Shown here: in pieces, positions 43,968 through 52,452 of the stretch
Layout: the number at the start of each line of letters is the position of its first letter
Position numbering within the stretch: the first letter of the stretch is position 1
Origin: Varibaculum vaginae
Lineage (GTDB): Bacteria; Actinomycetota; Actinomycetes; Actinomycetales; Actinomycetaceae
DNA: 64,000 bases
Reading direction: 5' to 3'
Assembly: GCF_900604285.1 (NCBI RefSeq)
Contig: NZ_UWNY01000001.1
Location: forward strand, 1-64,000
Program-made: the position numbers and the translations under genes
Notes under the pieces: generated by a model
What the model saw: the letters and a program-made list of their open reading frames with translations, nothing else
What the model was told of the DNA's origin: nothing
Databases searched by the model: none

Positions 43968-45425
43968 CTAGAAACGGAAATAAATAAAAGGGTGGTAGCC
44001 GCCAGCTGCCAGGAGTAGCAAATTGGCTGCTAATAGCGCCAAGGTTAGCAGCAGGTTCCATATCCGCGTATCTACTAACGCTGGAGTATAGGTCGAAGGG
44101 GGGTTGGTAATCCCTAGCTTCTTCCATAGTTTTGCTTGCGGAGCCAGGATTTGAGTAACTGGAAGCATGGCAATCAAGGCAGTGAAGAAAATAGTTAAGG
44201 TCCAGGGGTCTAGATAGGATAGTGCGAGTGCGCCGGCTGGCAGGCTGGAGTCGGGGTTGACACCAAACATCTTGGCATATATTTGCAAAGCTTGGGAGAA
44301 ACTATCCGCTCTGAAAACTACGAACGATACCACCACTACTAACATGGTGTAGAGGTGTCCTGCCCAGTGCGGAAGCTTCTTGAGAGGGACTATTTCCTCG
44401 AGAATCAAAAATATCCCGTGGAATAGACCCCAGGCCACAAAGGTCCAGGCAGCACCGTGCCAAAGACCGCAAAGCATAAAAACCGTGAACTTGTTGATAA
44501 CTGTTCGTGCTTCGCCCTTGCGATTTCCTCCTAAAGGAATATATAGGTATTCCAGGAACCAGGTCGATAAGGAAATATGCCACCGATGCCAGAACTCTTG
44601 CATGGTACGTGAGATATAGGGGTAGGTGAAGTTTTCTTGGAATTGGAAACCGAACATTGCCGCCATCCCAATGGCCATATCGGAATATCCTGAAAAATCA
44701 AAGTAAATTTGGAGGGCGTAGCAGATAGCGGCTAACCAGGCCGCATAAAAATCTACCTGTCCAGACTGATTCCCGTAGATTCCATCTACCACCACTGCCA
44801 AGGAATCAGCAATAATCACTTTTTTACTGAGGCCGATAACAAATCTACGCATCCCGCAAGCCACCCCGTTCAGGGTAAGGAAGCGCTGCGCAATCTGTTG
44901 CTCGATATGGCGGTAACGCACAATCGGCCCCGCAATAAGTTGCGGAAAGAACGAGATATAGAGCATTACCACCAGGGGATCGCGGGCTGCAGAAATTTTG
45001 CCACGGTAAACGTCTATTACATAGGAGAGCGCCTGGAAGGTATAGAAAGAAATCCCAATTGGTAAAGCCACTGCCCCGATTTTTAGGTCGAGCCCCAGCA
45101 GGGAATCTATGGTACCTAGGAACATTCCAGCATATTTGAAAAACCCTAGTACCCCTAGGTTTAGAACCAGCGCCAGCGTCAAGATAGCTTTACGCTTCGC
45201 CGGTACCGCGCCCTCTTTTCTAGTATCCAGTGCCAACGCCAGACCCCAGTTCGCCAGACAGGAAACCAGCATCAATAGTACATAAATGGGTTCCCCGTAG
45301 GAATAAAACAGGAGGCTGGCCAATATCAGCACTGCGTTCTTTCCTCTTACCGAAGGAAATATTAGCGTAAGGAGAAAAACCGTCGGTAAGAAGAAAGATA
45401 TAAAAAGAACAGTGCTAAAAACCAC
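43968..45425 (-). CDS. MBOAT membrane O-acyltransferase (AlgI/DltB type)
   Basis: A polytopic protein of 485 residues with about 11-12 hydrophobic segments. The MBOAT hallmark is intact: EFWHRWHISLSTWFLEYLYIPLGG (about 272-295) and the invariant His in LCGLWHGAAWTFVAWG (about 315). The family brings an acyl group from a cytoplasmic donor to the outer face for transfer to polysaccharide or teichoic acid. The start overlaps the stop of the transglutaminase-like gene by one base, and the AlgJ-like partner follows, so the three form one operon. DltA, DltC and DltD are absent, so D-alanylation is less likely than acetylation. Confidence 0.92.
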   Translation of the reverse strand: MVFSTVLFISFFLPTVFLLTLIFPSVRGKNAVLILASLLFYSYGEPIYVLLMLVSCLANWGLALALDTRKEGAVPAKRKAILTLALVLNLGVLGFFKYAGMFLGTIDSLLGLDLKIGAVALPIGISFYTFQALSYVIDVYRGKISAARDPLVVMLYISFFPQLIAGPIVRYRHIEQQIAQRFLTLNGVACGMRRFVIGLSKKVIIADSLAVVVDGIYGNQSGQVDFYAAWLAAICYALQIYFDFSGYSDMAIGMAAMFGFQFQENFTYPYISRTMQEFWHRWHISLSTWFLEYLYIPLGGNRKGEARTVINKFTVFMLCGLWHGAAWTFVAWGLFHGIFLILEEIVPLKKLPHWAGHLYTMLVVVVSFVVFRADSFSQALQIYAKMFGVNPDSSLPAGALALSYLDPWTLTIFFTALIAMLPVTQILAPQAKLWKKLGITNPPSTYTPALVDTRIWNLLLTLALLAANLLLLAAGGYHPFIYFRF

Positions 45426-47206
45426 TAGTTGAGTCGCCTCTTAGAGGAATCCCAATAGTAGATCGGCGCATTCCAGTAGGTCTTGTAATAGAACGCCCAG
45501 CCGCCTTTAGAACTCTTAAATGCCATGTCCTCATCCGGATCGAAAATATAGGTTGTGCCCGAAATATCAATCTCGTTCCAGCCGTGAGGCCACCGGGCGT
45601 TAAATACGTATCCTAAACGGACTCTTGCCGACGGATACCCCAGTGCCCGGGCTAACCATTTGTAGGCTGCGGCAAAGCTGTAACAGTTACCTCCACCGTT
45701 GGCGAAAAATTCTTTAGCGTATTGGATATCCCAATTGCTACCAGTCGGATAAGGCTTCCCGCTAGCACCAATATAGTGATAGTTGTTTACCACATAGGAA
45801 TAGGCACTAGACAAGGAGCCGTGCCGCGCAAGGATAGACTCAAGGGTTGCGTCCAATTGGGCATCACCGGAACCAACGTAGTCAAAGTACATTCCCTTCG
45901 CTTTTAGCGCCCGTATCGTTGAGTATCCAACTTTTCCATCTGGGTAAATACCGTTTTCACTTTGGAACTTTTTGACGCATTCCTGCGTACCCCAGCCAAA
46001 TGACCCATCCGGGGTAAACGTACAGTATGACGGGTTCAAATGAGCAAGTGCTGTTTGCACTACCTCAACCTTGTAACCGCTAGAACCATAGCCCATAACA
46101 CTAATGAACCTGGTACTTGGAATTACCCAGACTGGCACTCCCCCTGCACGGAGAGCTTTGGCAGTTAGCATCCCCACGCCCCCATCTGGATAGATTCCAT
46201 GATCCCGCTGAAAAGCTTTCACTGCAGCAGCTGTTCTCCCCCCAAAAATGCCATCAGTCCAAAAACCGGCATATTGCGGAAAATACTTATTTAACCCCTG
46301 CTGCAACACGCGCACACTGTTGACCCGCGAACCAGACCACATAGTGGCACTAGTCCAATGGTTAGGGCTCGGTTCCGGGGCGTCCTTGATGAAAATTTCC
46401 GCTGCTGAATCCTCACGAACCGCATCCGCGAAACTCCTATCCGCGACTTCGCTAGCAGATAGACCCAGTTTTTGCCGAATATTCCGCACGCATCTCGCAG
46501 TGCCGGCACCAAAAGTAGTATCCGGCCAGACAATGGCACATTCATCTGGATAGTTCACCATCATCCAAGTTTGTAGATTGCGAACGTAAACACTGTTAAC
46601 CTGTCCCCGCACCAGATTAAAGTTAATATCTATTTTACCGACAATCGCGGCCGGGATACCGGCATGACGCATTTTTAAGGTCGTCGTAAAACCGAAACCA
46701 CCATCGGGATATACCCCCAGCTTTCGTTGCACACACTTCACTGCTGCCTGGGTTTTAGCCCCAAATCCACTATCGGGAGTGAAATTTACGCATTCGGGAT
46801 AATAATGCGCCAGACCCAGCTGCATGGTTCTGACTTCATTACTCCACTCACCGTACCAAAGCACATGGGAAACAAAAATGGTTGGTCCGCGGGAAGCCCC
46901 AGCCGAACGCTCCATAGTTTTTGATTCTTCTTCGCCTTGCTTCTGCCCCTTATCATCGGCATTCTGCTGGGTGTTTTCTGACTGCGCTTCACTATTGCTA
47001 TCTGCATCGGCAGATTCTTGGGCACGATCACCAGCCGGAGAAGAATCTTCCGCCTTAACGATTTGCTTATTAATACCAGCTTTGACAATACCCACACCTT
47101 CATGTGCGTAAGCAGTCTGAGCTGAAAGAGGAACCACTAATGCAGAAGCTAGCAAAAACACTGCTAGCCGGAAGCAACCGTTAAAAACTTTAGACATAAA
47201 ACTCAT
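45425..47206 (-). CDS. Secreted protein with four peptidoglycan-binding modules and a transglutaminase-like domain
   Basis: An exported protein of 593 residues with a signal peptide (about 1-34, cut near AYA-HE). An acidic Ser/Gln/Asp-rich segment (about 45-105) follows. Four PG_binding_1-like modules (about 110-425) carry GFGAKTQAAVKCVQ, GIYPDGGVG and GIYPDGKVG motifs. The C-terminal transglutaminase-like domain (about 450-593) has a visible triad: Cys508 (GGGNCYSF), His541 (WPHGWNEI) and Asp556 (YIFDPDED). Such enzymes are usually cysteine proteases or amidases, and sometimes cross-link proteins. It is first in an operon with the MBOAT and AlgJ-like genes, an unusual pairing. Confidence 0.88.
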   Translation of the reverse strand: MSFMSKVFNGCFRLAVFLLASALVVPLSAQTAYAHEGVGIVKAGINKQIVKAEDSSPAGDRAQESADADSNSEAQSENTQQNADDKGQKQGEEESKTMERSAGASRGPTIFVSHVLWYGEWSNEVRTMQLGLAHYYPECVNFTPDSGFGAKTQAAVKCVQRKLGVYPDGGFGFTTTLKMRHAGIPAAIVGKIDINFNLVRGQVNSVYVRNLQTWMMVNYPDECAIVWPDTTFGAGTARCVRNIRQKLGLSASEVADRSFADAVREDSAAEIFIKDAPEPSPNHWTSATMWSGSRVNSVRVLQQGLNKYFPQYAGFWTDGIFGGRTAAAVKAFQRDHGIYPDGGVGMLTAKALRAGGVPVWVIPSTRFISVMGYGSSGYKVEVVQTALAHLNPSYCTFTPDGSFGWGTQECVKKFQSENGIYPDGKVGYSTIRALKAKGMYFDYVGSGDAQLDATLESILARHGSLSSAYSYVVNNYHYIGASGKPYPTGSNWDIQYAKEFFANGGGNCYSFAAAYKWLARALGYPSARVRLGYVFNARWPHGWNEIDISGTTYIFDPDEDMAFKSSKGGWAFYYKTYWNAPIYYWDSSKRRLN

Positions 47207-47231
47207 CCTTATGCTTGGGGATTACCGGAGT

Positions 47232-47261
47232 ATATTACCACTGGAGATTAATGGATTGTAA
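47232..47261 (-). promoter_or_regulatory. Candidate promoter of the transglutaminase-MBOAT-AlgJ operon
   Basis: On the minus strand TTACAA (47261-47256), an 18-base spacer and TAATAT (47237-47232). It lies about 26 bases before the start codon, and AAGGATG serves as the ribosome-binding site. Confidence 0.4.
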
Positions 47262-47297
47262 GGCAGATCCCCTCCTGGAGAAAGGCTTCATCCAATC

Positions 47298-48236
47298 TCA
47301 CACCCAAAACTTTCCTTCTGGCTCACTCAAACTAACTGAGGGTGTATCCGACATCAGCTTTAGAATTTTATTCGCAAAATAAAGGTCGTGAGCCACAATT
47401 CCAATGTTATAAACCAAAATCCTTTCCTCGAGGCTGGTTCTTCCCGGTTTTTTCTTGGTTAAAACTTCCGCCACCTCGGCAAAATTTGGAAAACGATCAA
47501 AATATTTAAAATCTTCTATCTGACTTAACTCGTCACCGTATATGCGATCAAAAACCAGATCCGCCTGCATATATCCGCGAGTATGGATGGGGATTAAGGT
47601 AGTACCGGGCTCGAATACCTCCGGAGATACCACATCATCATGGAAAACAGTTACCGCTGAAAAAACTACTTTCGCACCGGCCACCGCTTCTTCTAGCGAA
47701 TCACAGTAAGAAAAACGAAGATTCGGATACCCGCTAAAGCGCTCCGAAAAAAGTCGGTGCTGATTCTTGTATTTGACTAACCTAATGTCGAATTTCCGGT
47801 CAGGGTGTCGGTGAGCCATAACTAACATCGCTGCACGGGCAGTATTTCCCAGACCGACTATAGCGATCGCTTGATAGCCTGGAACTGCAAGTAGGTCGGC
47901 GCTGTGAACCGCCACTGCCCCAGTACGCATAGTCGTTATGTAATTGCCGTCGATTAGGGCAAGCGGTTTACCAGTTTCAGTAGAATACAACAGAATCTTA
48001 GCGTCCAAAGCTGGAGTTCTACCAGGATAACGGTTGACTAGTTTAACTCCCCCAATTCCAAAAGTTGGCATCACTATCGGCATAGTGTTCCAGAAACGGT
48101 CTTCCCCGGGATGAATACTTATTTTCGCGGGCATAAGCATCTCAGATTTATGCCGCAAAGCATCATCAACCCAATCCCACATTATTGCAGGATCCAGGTG
48201 CAGCCCCTCAATCTCTTGGTGCCCGATTACCTTCAT
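47298..48236 (-). CDS. Ornithine cyclodeaminase / mu-crystallin family protein
   Basis: A Rossmann-fold NAD(P)-dependent protein of 312 residues from the ATG at 48236. Family features are MPAKISIHPGEDRFWNTMP, VKLVNRYPGR, the adenine/active loop DGNYITTMRTGAVAVHSADLL and the dinucleotide motif IVGLGNTARAAM. Members include ornithine cyclodeaminase, alanine or imine dehydrogenases, and enzymes making diamino acids. The frame extends ten codons further to a TTG (48266) with no clear ribosome-binding site, so the ATG is preferred. It lies 44 bases after the nucleotidyltransferase-PLP gene, which suggests a shared pathway for an amino-group-bearing substituent. Confidence 0.85.
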   Translation of the reverse strand: MKVIGHQEIEGLHLDPAIMWDWVDDALRHKSEMLMPAKISIHPGEDRFWNTMPIVMPTFGIGGVKLVNRYPGRTPALDAKILLYSTETGKPLALIDGNYITTMRTGAVAVHSADLLAVPGYQAIAIVGLGNTARAAMLVMAHRHPDRKFDIRLVKYKNQHRLFSERFSGYPNLRFSYCDSLEEAVAGAKVVFSAVTVFHDDVVSPEVFEPGTTLIPIHTRGYMQADLVFDRIYGDELSQIEDFKYFDRFPNFAEVAEVLTKKKPGRTSLEERILVYNIGIVAHDLYFANKILKLMSDTPSVSLSEPEGKFWV

Positions 48237-48280
48237 AGCTCCTATGTTTCTCCTGCTTGTAAACAAAAATATGTTTAGTC

Positions 48281-50116
48281 TTACCCGTCAATCCCGCGTA
48301 ACACTTCCAGTAAGCGGGCATTGTCCTGGGTGGAACGAACCGCTAGCCGAATGTACTGTTTCCCATCAAAACCCTTTTTTGTCGAAAGATCTTTTATTAT
48401 CAGGTCATTTTCCAAACACGCGATAGTAAGCTCCTTTGCTGTGTGAGGAGCAAGAACCTCCGCGGTTACAAAGTTAGCTTGCGAAGGAAGTACTCGCAGA
48501 TAGCTAAGCTGGTGCAAACCTTCCACAAATTTCGCCCGCACCGCTTTTATTTTTTCTAGGGCAGCTGCGTAATCTTTTTGGTATTTTTCTTCTATTTGCA
48601 GATAGAACTCGGCAAAAGAGTTTATGTTCCAAATAGATACATCTTTCTTAAAACTTGCGATAGCAGCCGTATCCGAGCTCGCTAAAATCCCCAGACGCAG
48701 TCCGGCCACCCCGTAACTCTTGGAGATAGATTTCATAATGAACAGGTGGGGATGAGAATCCAGGATTTCCTGGCTCAGTAGCGAATTGTCCCGGCCTTCA
48801 GCAAAGTCAATGAAACTTTCGTCAAGAACTAGGGTTACCCCCTTTTCTTCCGCCCAATCTGCCAGACGGAGCGCATCTGCCTGGGGGATGAAGTTACCCG
48901 AAGGATTGTCGGGGTTAATTACGATCAGGGATTTTATCCGCTCTCCGTTGACGTTTTCGCCTTGTTCGCTGCTCCCGAAAAACTCCATCAAATCATCTGC
49001 GGTGTAGGAAAAATCCGGATTATCTGCTTGGAAAATAACCGGTTTTCCCGAGCAGCGGTTGGGATATTCCTCGAAGGTGGGTCTAACAACCCCATAGGGC
49101 ATCGGCAGCTGCGTCATCAAAGATTTAATCAGCTCTGCTGCTCCGTTTCCAACCACTACCTGTTCAGAGCGTAAACCAAAATTCTTTGCCGCCAGTAAAG
49201 AGTTGACTCCCATCCCGGAGGGGTAGTCGGCCAGCAGGGAATCAAAGTTCGCTCGGATCTCGTCCTTCATCCGCTGCGGAGGAAAATAGGGATTTACCAG
49301 GTAACAGTAGTCCAGCATCTTGGGGTAGCGCCAATAACCGCCGTAGCGGGATTCAAACAGTTTCTTACGCTGGGCGGTATCGGGATGGAATATTGAGGAC
49401 GCGATATCTAGATCCTGCACATCATCTATCTCGTACCACTTTTGACCATCTAGGCGCTTGGCTTTTATCCCCGGATCATCCAGCAAGGTAATAACCCGCA
49501 AGACCTGCTCGTAATATTCATTACGCCCCAGAGCCTGAGTGTAGGCATCTAAGAAGGGGACATAATGCGTGGTGGAGAACTCTTTAGAGAACTTATAGAT
49601 ATTGACAGTTTTGTAGTAGGAATCAATGTCCTGGTAAACAAACTGCTTCCCCGGAACGAACGCAGAAATATTGTCAGCTGCATCAAGTTTGACCACCGTA
49701 CCATCCATCCAAGACTCGTATTTATCTACGAGCGCTAAGGTAGGACGAGGATCTTCAAGGAGGTCCTCTAGTACCCGATCCTCGAAAATAAGATCCGACT
49801 CTAGCAGTAACGTATCTTCTTCTAAGAGTTTATCTTTGGCCAACCATAGAGAGTAGATGTTATTGGTCTGATCATAAATGGGGTTATCTACAAATTTTAC
49901 CGGGGTAGAGATATCTAACGTTTCGACGTAATCGACCAGCTTTTGTCCCTCATAACCCGTCACAATCACAATTTTCGAAAGCCTTTTGGCGTCAAGCTGA
50001 TGCAACATCCGCTCAATCATGGTTACCCCATTGACTTTCACCATGCACTTAGTGTTATTCGCGGTGAGATCTTTAAGGCGCGACCCCATTCCTGCCGCCA
50101 GGATTATTGCCTGCAT
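48281..50116 (-). CDS. LicC-like nucleotidyltransferase fused to a class I/II PLP enzyme
   Basis: A cytoplasmic two-domain protein of 611 residues. The N-terminal domain (about 1-240) is a sugar-phosphate/choline-phosphate nucleotidyltransferase: MQAIILAAGMGSRL, NPIYDQTNNIYSLWLAK, a LESDLIF acidic metal site and WYEIDDVQDL, as in the CTP:phosphocholine cytidylyltransferase LicC. The C-terminal domain (about 255-611) has the fold I aminotransferase/decarboxylase motifs VGNGAAELI, NPDNPSGN (Asn404), LVLDESF (Asp432) and SISKSYGVAGLRLG (PLP Lys466), closest by eye to HisC/CobD-type enzymes. I infer that it makes and activates an amino-alcohol phosphate for the LicD proteins nearby. The frame is open 29 codons upstream, but the MQAIILAAG start fits the family. 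Confidence 0.88.
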   Translation of the reverse strand: MQAIILAAGMGSRLKDLTANNTKCMVKVNGVTMIERMLHQLDAKRLSKIVIVTGYEGQKLVDYVETLDISTPVKFVDNPIYDQTNNIYSLWLAKDKLLEEDTLLLESDLIFEDRVLEDLLEDPRPTLALVDKYESWMDGTVVKLDAADNISAFVPGKQFVYQDIDSYYKTVNIYKFSKEFSTTHYVPFLDAYTQALGRNEYYEQVLRVITLLDDPGIKAKRLDGQKWYEIDDVQDLDIASSIFHPDTAQRKKLFESRYGGYWRYPKMLDYCYLVNPYFPPQRMKDEIRANFDSLLADYPSGMGVNSLLAAKNFGLRSEQVVVGNGAAELIKSLMTQLPMPYGVVRPTFEEYPNRCSGKPVIFQADNPDFSYTADDLMEFFGSSEQGENVNGERIKSLIVINPDNPSGNFIPQADALRLADWAEEKGVTLVLDESFIDFAEGRDNSLLSQEILDSHPHLFIMKSISKSYGVAGLRLGILASSDTAAIASFKKDVSIWNINSFAEFYLQIEEKYQKDYAAALEKIKAVRAKFVEGLHQLSYLRVLPSQANFVTAEVLAPHTAKELTIACLENDLIIKDLSTKKGFDGKQYIRLAVRSTQDNARLLEVLRGIDG

Positions 50117-50211
50117 AGAACCAGCTTTCTTTCTATCGGTAACTTTTACTTGATACAGATGCTCTAATCCTACCGAATCTACTTCCTTAACCTGAGCTCT
50201 CATACGGCTTG

Positions 50212-50250
50212 GTTACAGCACAGTTAGACAACATTGTTAACATCTGTAAC
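50212..50250. promoter_or_regulatory. Dyad in the divergent promoter region
   Basis: GTTACAG (50212-50218) and CTGTAAC (50244-50250) form a perfect inverted repeat with 25 bases between, just before the secreted protein gene. It could be an operator for the divergent genes. The GTAAC core is reminiscent of MtrA-type sites that control cell-wall genes in actinobacteria, but this is only a resemblance. Confidence 0.3.
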
Positions 50251-50259
50251 AATAAGAAC

Positions 50260-52386
50260 ATGTTTACCTGCAGCAACAGAATTGGCAAACGTACTTTAGC
50301 GATCTTGGCATTCATTGCCACCTTTGTTACCTTTAATGGCTTGACGGCCGTAACTGCACCTCAGAAGGCAGCAGCGACTCCAATCGCCGATTGGCAGGCC
50401 GGATATATCATCTCTGATTCCAACTTTTACACGCAGGGAAACATGAATGTATCCCAGATTCAAACCTTCCTCCACAACAAGGGAAGGTATTGCAACGGAT
50501 CCAGATGCTTAAAAAACTATCGCGGGCACCTCGCTTCTTTTTCTGCGGGCTCTTGTCCTGCTGCAGTTACCGGAGGGAACAACCTATCGGCCGCGGAAAT
50601 GATTTATCGAGTTTCTCGAGCTTGCAATATCTCCGCAAAAGTATTGCTGGTTACTTTGGAAAAAGAAAACGGTCTAGTAACTTCACCTGCCTGGTACAAC
50701 TCCCGCACTGGCGCAAACGCGTTTAGAACCGCCCTAGGATACGGCTGCCCCGATACCGCTCCCTGCGATGCTCAGTACTTCGGAGTAGGAAATCAGCTTT
50801 ATCATGCTGCGAAACAGTTCAATATCTATAAGAAATACCCCAACTACTACAATTTTAGATCCGGAAAAACCTCATGGGTGGGATATAACCCCAGCTCCGC
50901 TTGCGGAGGAAGTAACGTCTACATGCGCAATGCCGCTACTGCCGGTCTCTACAACTACACACCCTATCAACCAAATGCTGCTGCTTTACAGGCAGGACTA
51001 GGAACCGGAAACTCTTGCAGTTCTTATGGAAATCGCAATTTCTATTACCTCTATAAGCTGTGGTTCGGCAATCCGCGCGCTGCCTCGAAACGCACTGTAA
51101 CCCCAGCACAAATCAATGCGTTATCACCAGTCATTTCCGACACTGACCTCACGAGCGGCATGTGGAACGACACAATAAAGAAACTGCAAGCAGCCATGCT
51201 TTTGGCGGTACCCAGTTATCCGCTCTTTACTCCTGACGGGGGATACGGGGCTAAGACCGAAGGGATTGTGAAGCAATTCCAAAGTGAGAACGGTATTTAT
51301 CCCAGCGGGGTGGTTAACCAAGAGACCTCCTACACCCTGCTGCGAAAAGGATTCCCGGTGTATGTATTCACCCCGCATAGCTATTACAGCACTTTGGGGT
51401 GGGGAGCACGCTCCGATACCGTGACCACGCTACAAATAGGGGCGAAAGCATTATTCCCCCAGTGGTATTCAGCAGGTATAGACGGAATTTATGGCACCAA
51501 GAGTACCGCTTTCGTGAAATCATTCCAAAAGTCCAAGGGGATTTCCCCAAGCGGAACTGTAGACGAGGCTACCGCCCAGCAGCTTCGCGATGCCGGTATT
51601 CCTATCACCCTGGTGGCAATAGCAGACCCCAAACCTATTTACTTGCGAAGCATCCTTTGGAATGGCGCCTGGAATGACGACGTTCTGCAGGTGCAGCGGG
51701 CATTAGTCAAGAAATTCCCGCAGTACGCCCAATTCCAACCGGACGGTGGATTCGGAGCCAAGACCGAAGCAGCAGTTAAAGCAATTCAACGTGCAAATGG
51801 AATTTATCCGGACGGTGGCGTAGGAGCCAAGACCACGGAACTCCTCCGAAAGAACGGAATTGAGGCCGCAATGTTTAGCTCCGCTAAATCGACCACCGCT
51901 CTGAACCACGGGGTGTGGAACTCGGCGGTGACTACTTTGCAACAGGGGTTGCGTAAGTATTTCCCGGAAAGTTTCCCCTGCTGGCCGGATGGCGGATTCG
52001 GAGCGAAGACCGAAGCCGGAGTAAAGGCCGCACAGAAATACTTCGGATTACCGGAAACCGGTATTGTAGATAAGGCAACTGCCGATCAACTGCGAAACTT
52101 GGGAGTACCACTTACCGTTTCCGCTCCGCCTGAAGAGCTCGGCCAAGCTCTAAATACTCCTTTGGGACAGTGGCAATGGAATTCCCAAGTGTTGGCGCTA
52201 CAAAAAATACTCAAATACTACTTCCCCACCCAGACTCCTTACACCCCCGACGGAGGTTACGGAGTAGGTAGCAAGGCAGGAATGATCAGAATTCAGAACC
52301 TGCTGCAAATTGCACCAACCGGGGTGTTCGATAAAGAAACCGCTGCAAAAATACAGGAATACGGGGTACCCCTCTCTTATAAATAA
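50260..52386 (+). CDS. Secreted lysozyme-like protein with five peptidoglycan-binding modules
   Basis: An exported protein of 708 residues from the ATG at 50260, which places the signal peptide (about 1-40, cut near AAA-TP) correctly. The alternative TTG at 50209 lacks a ribosome-binding site. The N-terminal domain (about 45-265) has the actinobacterial pattern ISDSNFYTQGNMNVSQIQTF, then SAKVLLVTLEKENGLVTSP and ALGYGCPDTAPCDAQYFGVG. The Glu in LEKENG recalls a transglycosylase active site. Five PG_binding_1-like modules follow, with PDGGYGAKTE, GIYPDGGVG and PDGGFGAKTEAGVK, closely related to those of the transglutaminase-like protein. It is likely a wall-bound hydrolase or scaffold. Confidence 0.85.
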   Translation: MFTCSNRIGKRTLAILAFIATFVTFNGLTAVTAPQKAAATPIADWQAGYIISDSNFYTQGNMNVSQIQTFLHNKGRYCNGSRCLKNYRGHLASFSAGSCPAAVTGGNNLSAAEMIYRVSRACNISAKVLLVTLEKENGLVTSPAWYNSRTGANAFRTALGYGCPDTAPCDAQYFGVGNQLYHAAKQFNIYKKYPNYYNFRSGKTSWVGYNPSSACGGSNVYMRNAATAGLYNYTPYQPNAAALQAGLGTGNSCSSYGNRNFYYLYKLWFGNPRAASKRTVTPAQINALSPVISDTDLTSGMWNDTIKKLQAAMLLAVPSYPLFTPDGGYGAKTEGIVKQFQSENGIYPSGVVNQETSYTLLRKGFPVYVFTPHSYYSTLGWGARSDTVTTLQIGAKALFPQWYSAGIDGIYGTKSTAFVKSFQKSKGISPSGTVDEATAQQLRDAGIPITLVAIADPKPIYLRSILWNGAWNDDVLQVQRALVKKFPQYAQFQPDGGFGAKTEAAVKAIQRANGIYPDGGVGAKTTELLRKNGIEAAMFSSAKSTTALNHGVWNSAVTTLQQGLRKYFPESFPCWPDGGFGAKTEAGVKAAQKYFGLPETGIVDKATADQLRNLGVPLTVSAPPEELGQALNTPLGQWQWNSQVLALQKILKYYFPTQTPYTPDGGYGVGSKAGMIRIQNLLQIAPTGVFDKETAAKIQEYGVPLSYK

Positions 52387-52452
52387 AGTTATCCAAACGA
52401 AAGCACTAGCTAACTGACAACCTTAAACCAACTTTAGATAGAGGAAACTGTA

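Noticed and set aside
43968-45425. MBOAT gene as DltB of a teichoic acid D-alanylation system
   Set aside because: No dltA, dltC or dltD gene is nearby; the AlgJ/AlgX-like partner points to O-acylation of a glycan instead.
48281-50116. Fusion protein as PntC (2-aminoethylphosphonate activation and transamination)
   Set aside because: No phosphoenolpyruvate mutase or phosphonopyruvate decarboxylase gene is in the window, and the PLP domain looks like the HisC/CobD class rather than the AEP transaminase class. It remains a possibility if such genes exist elsewhere.
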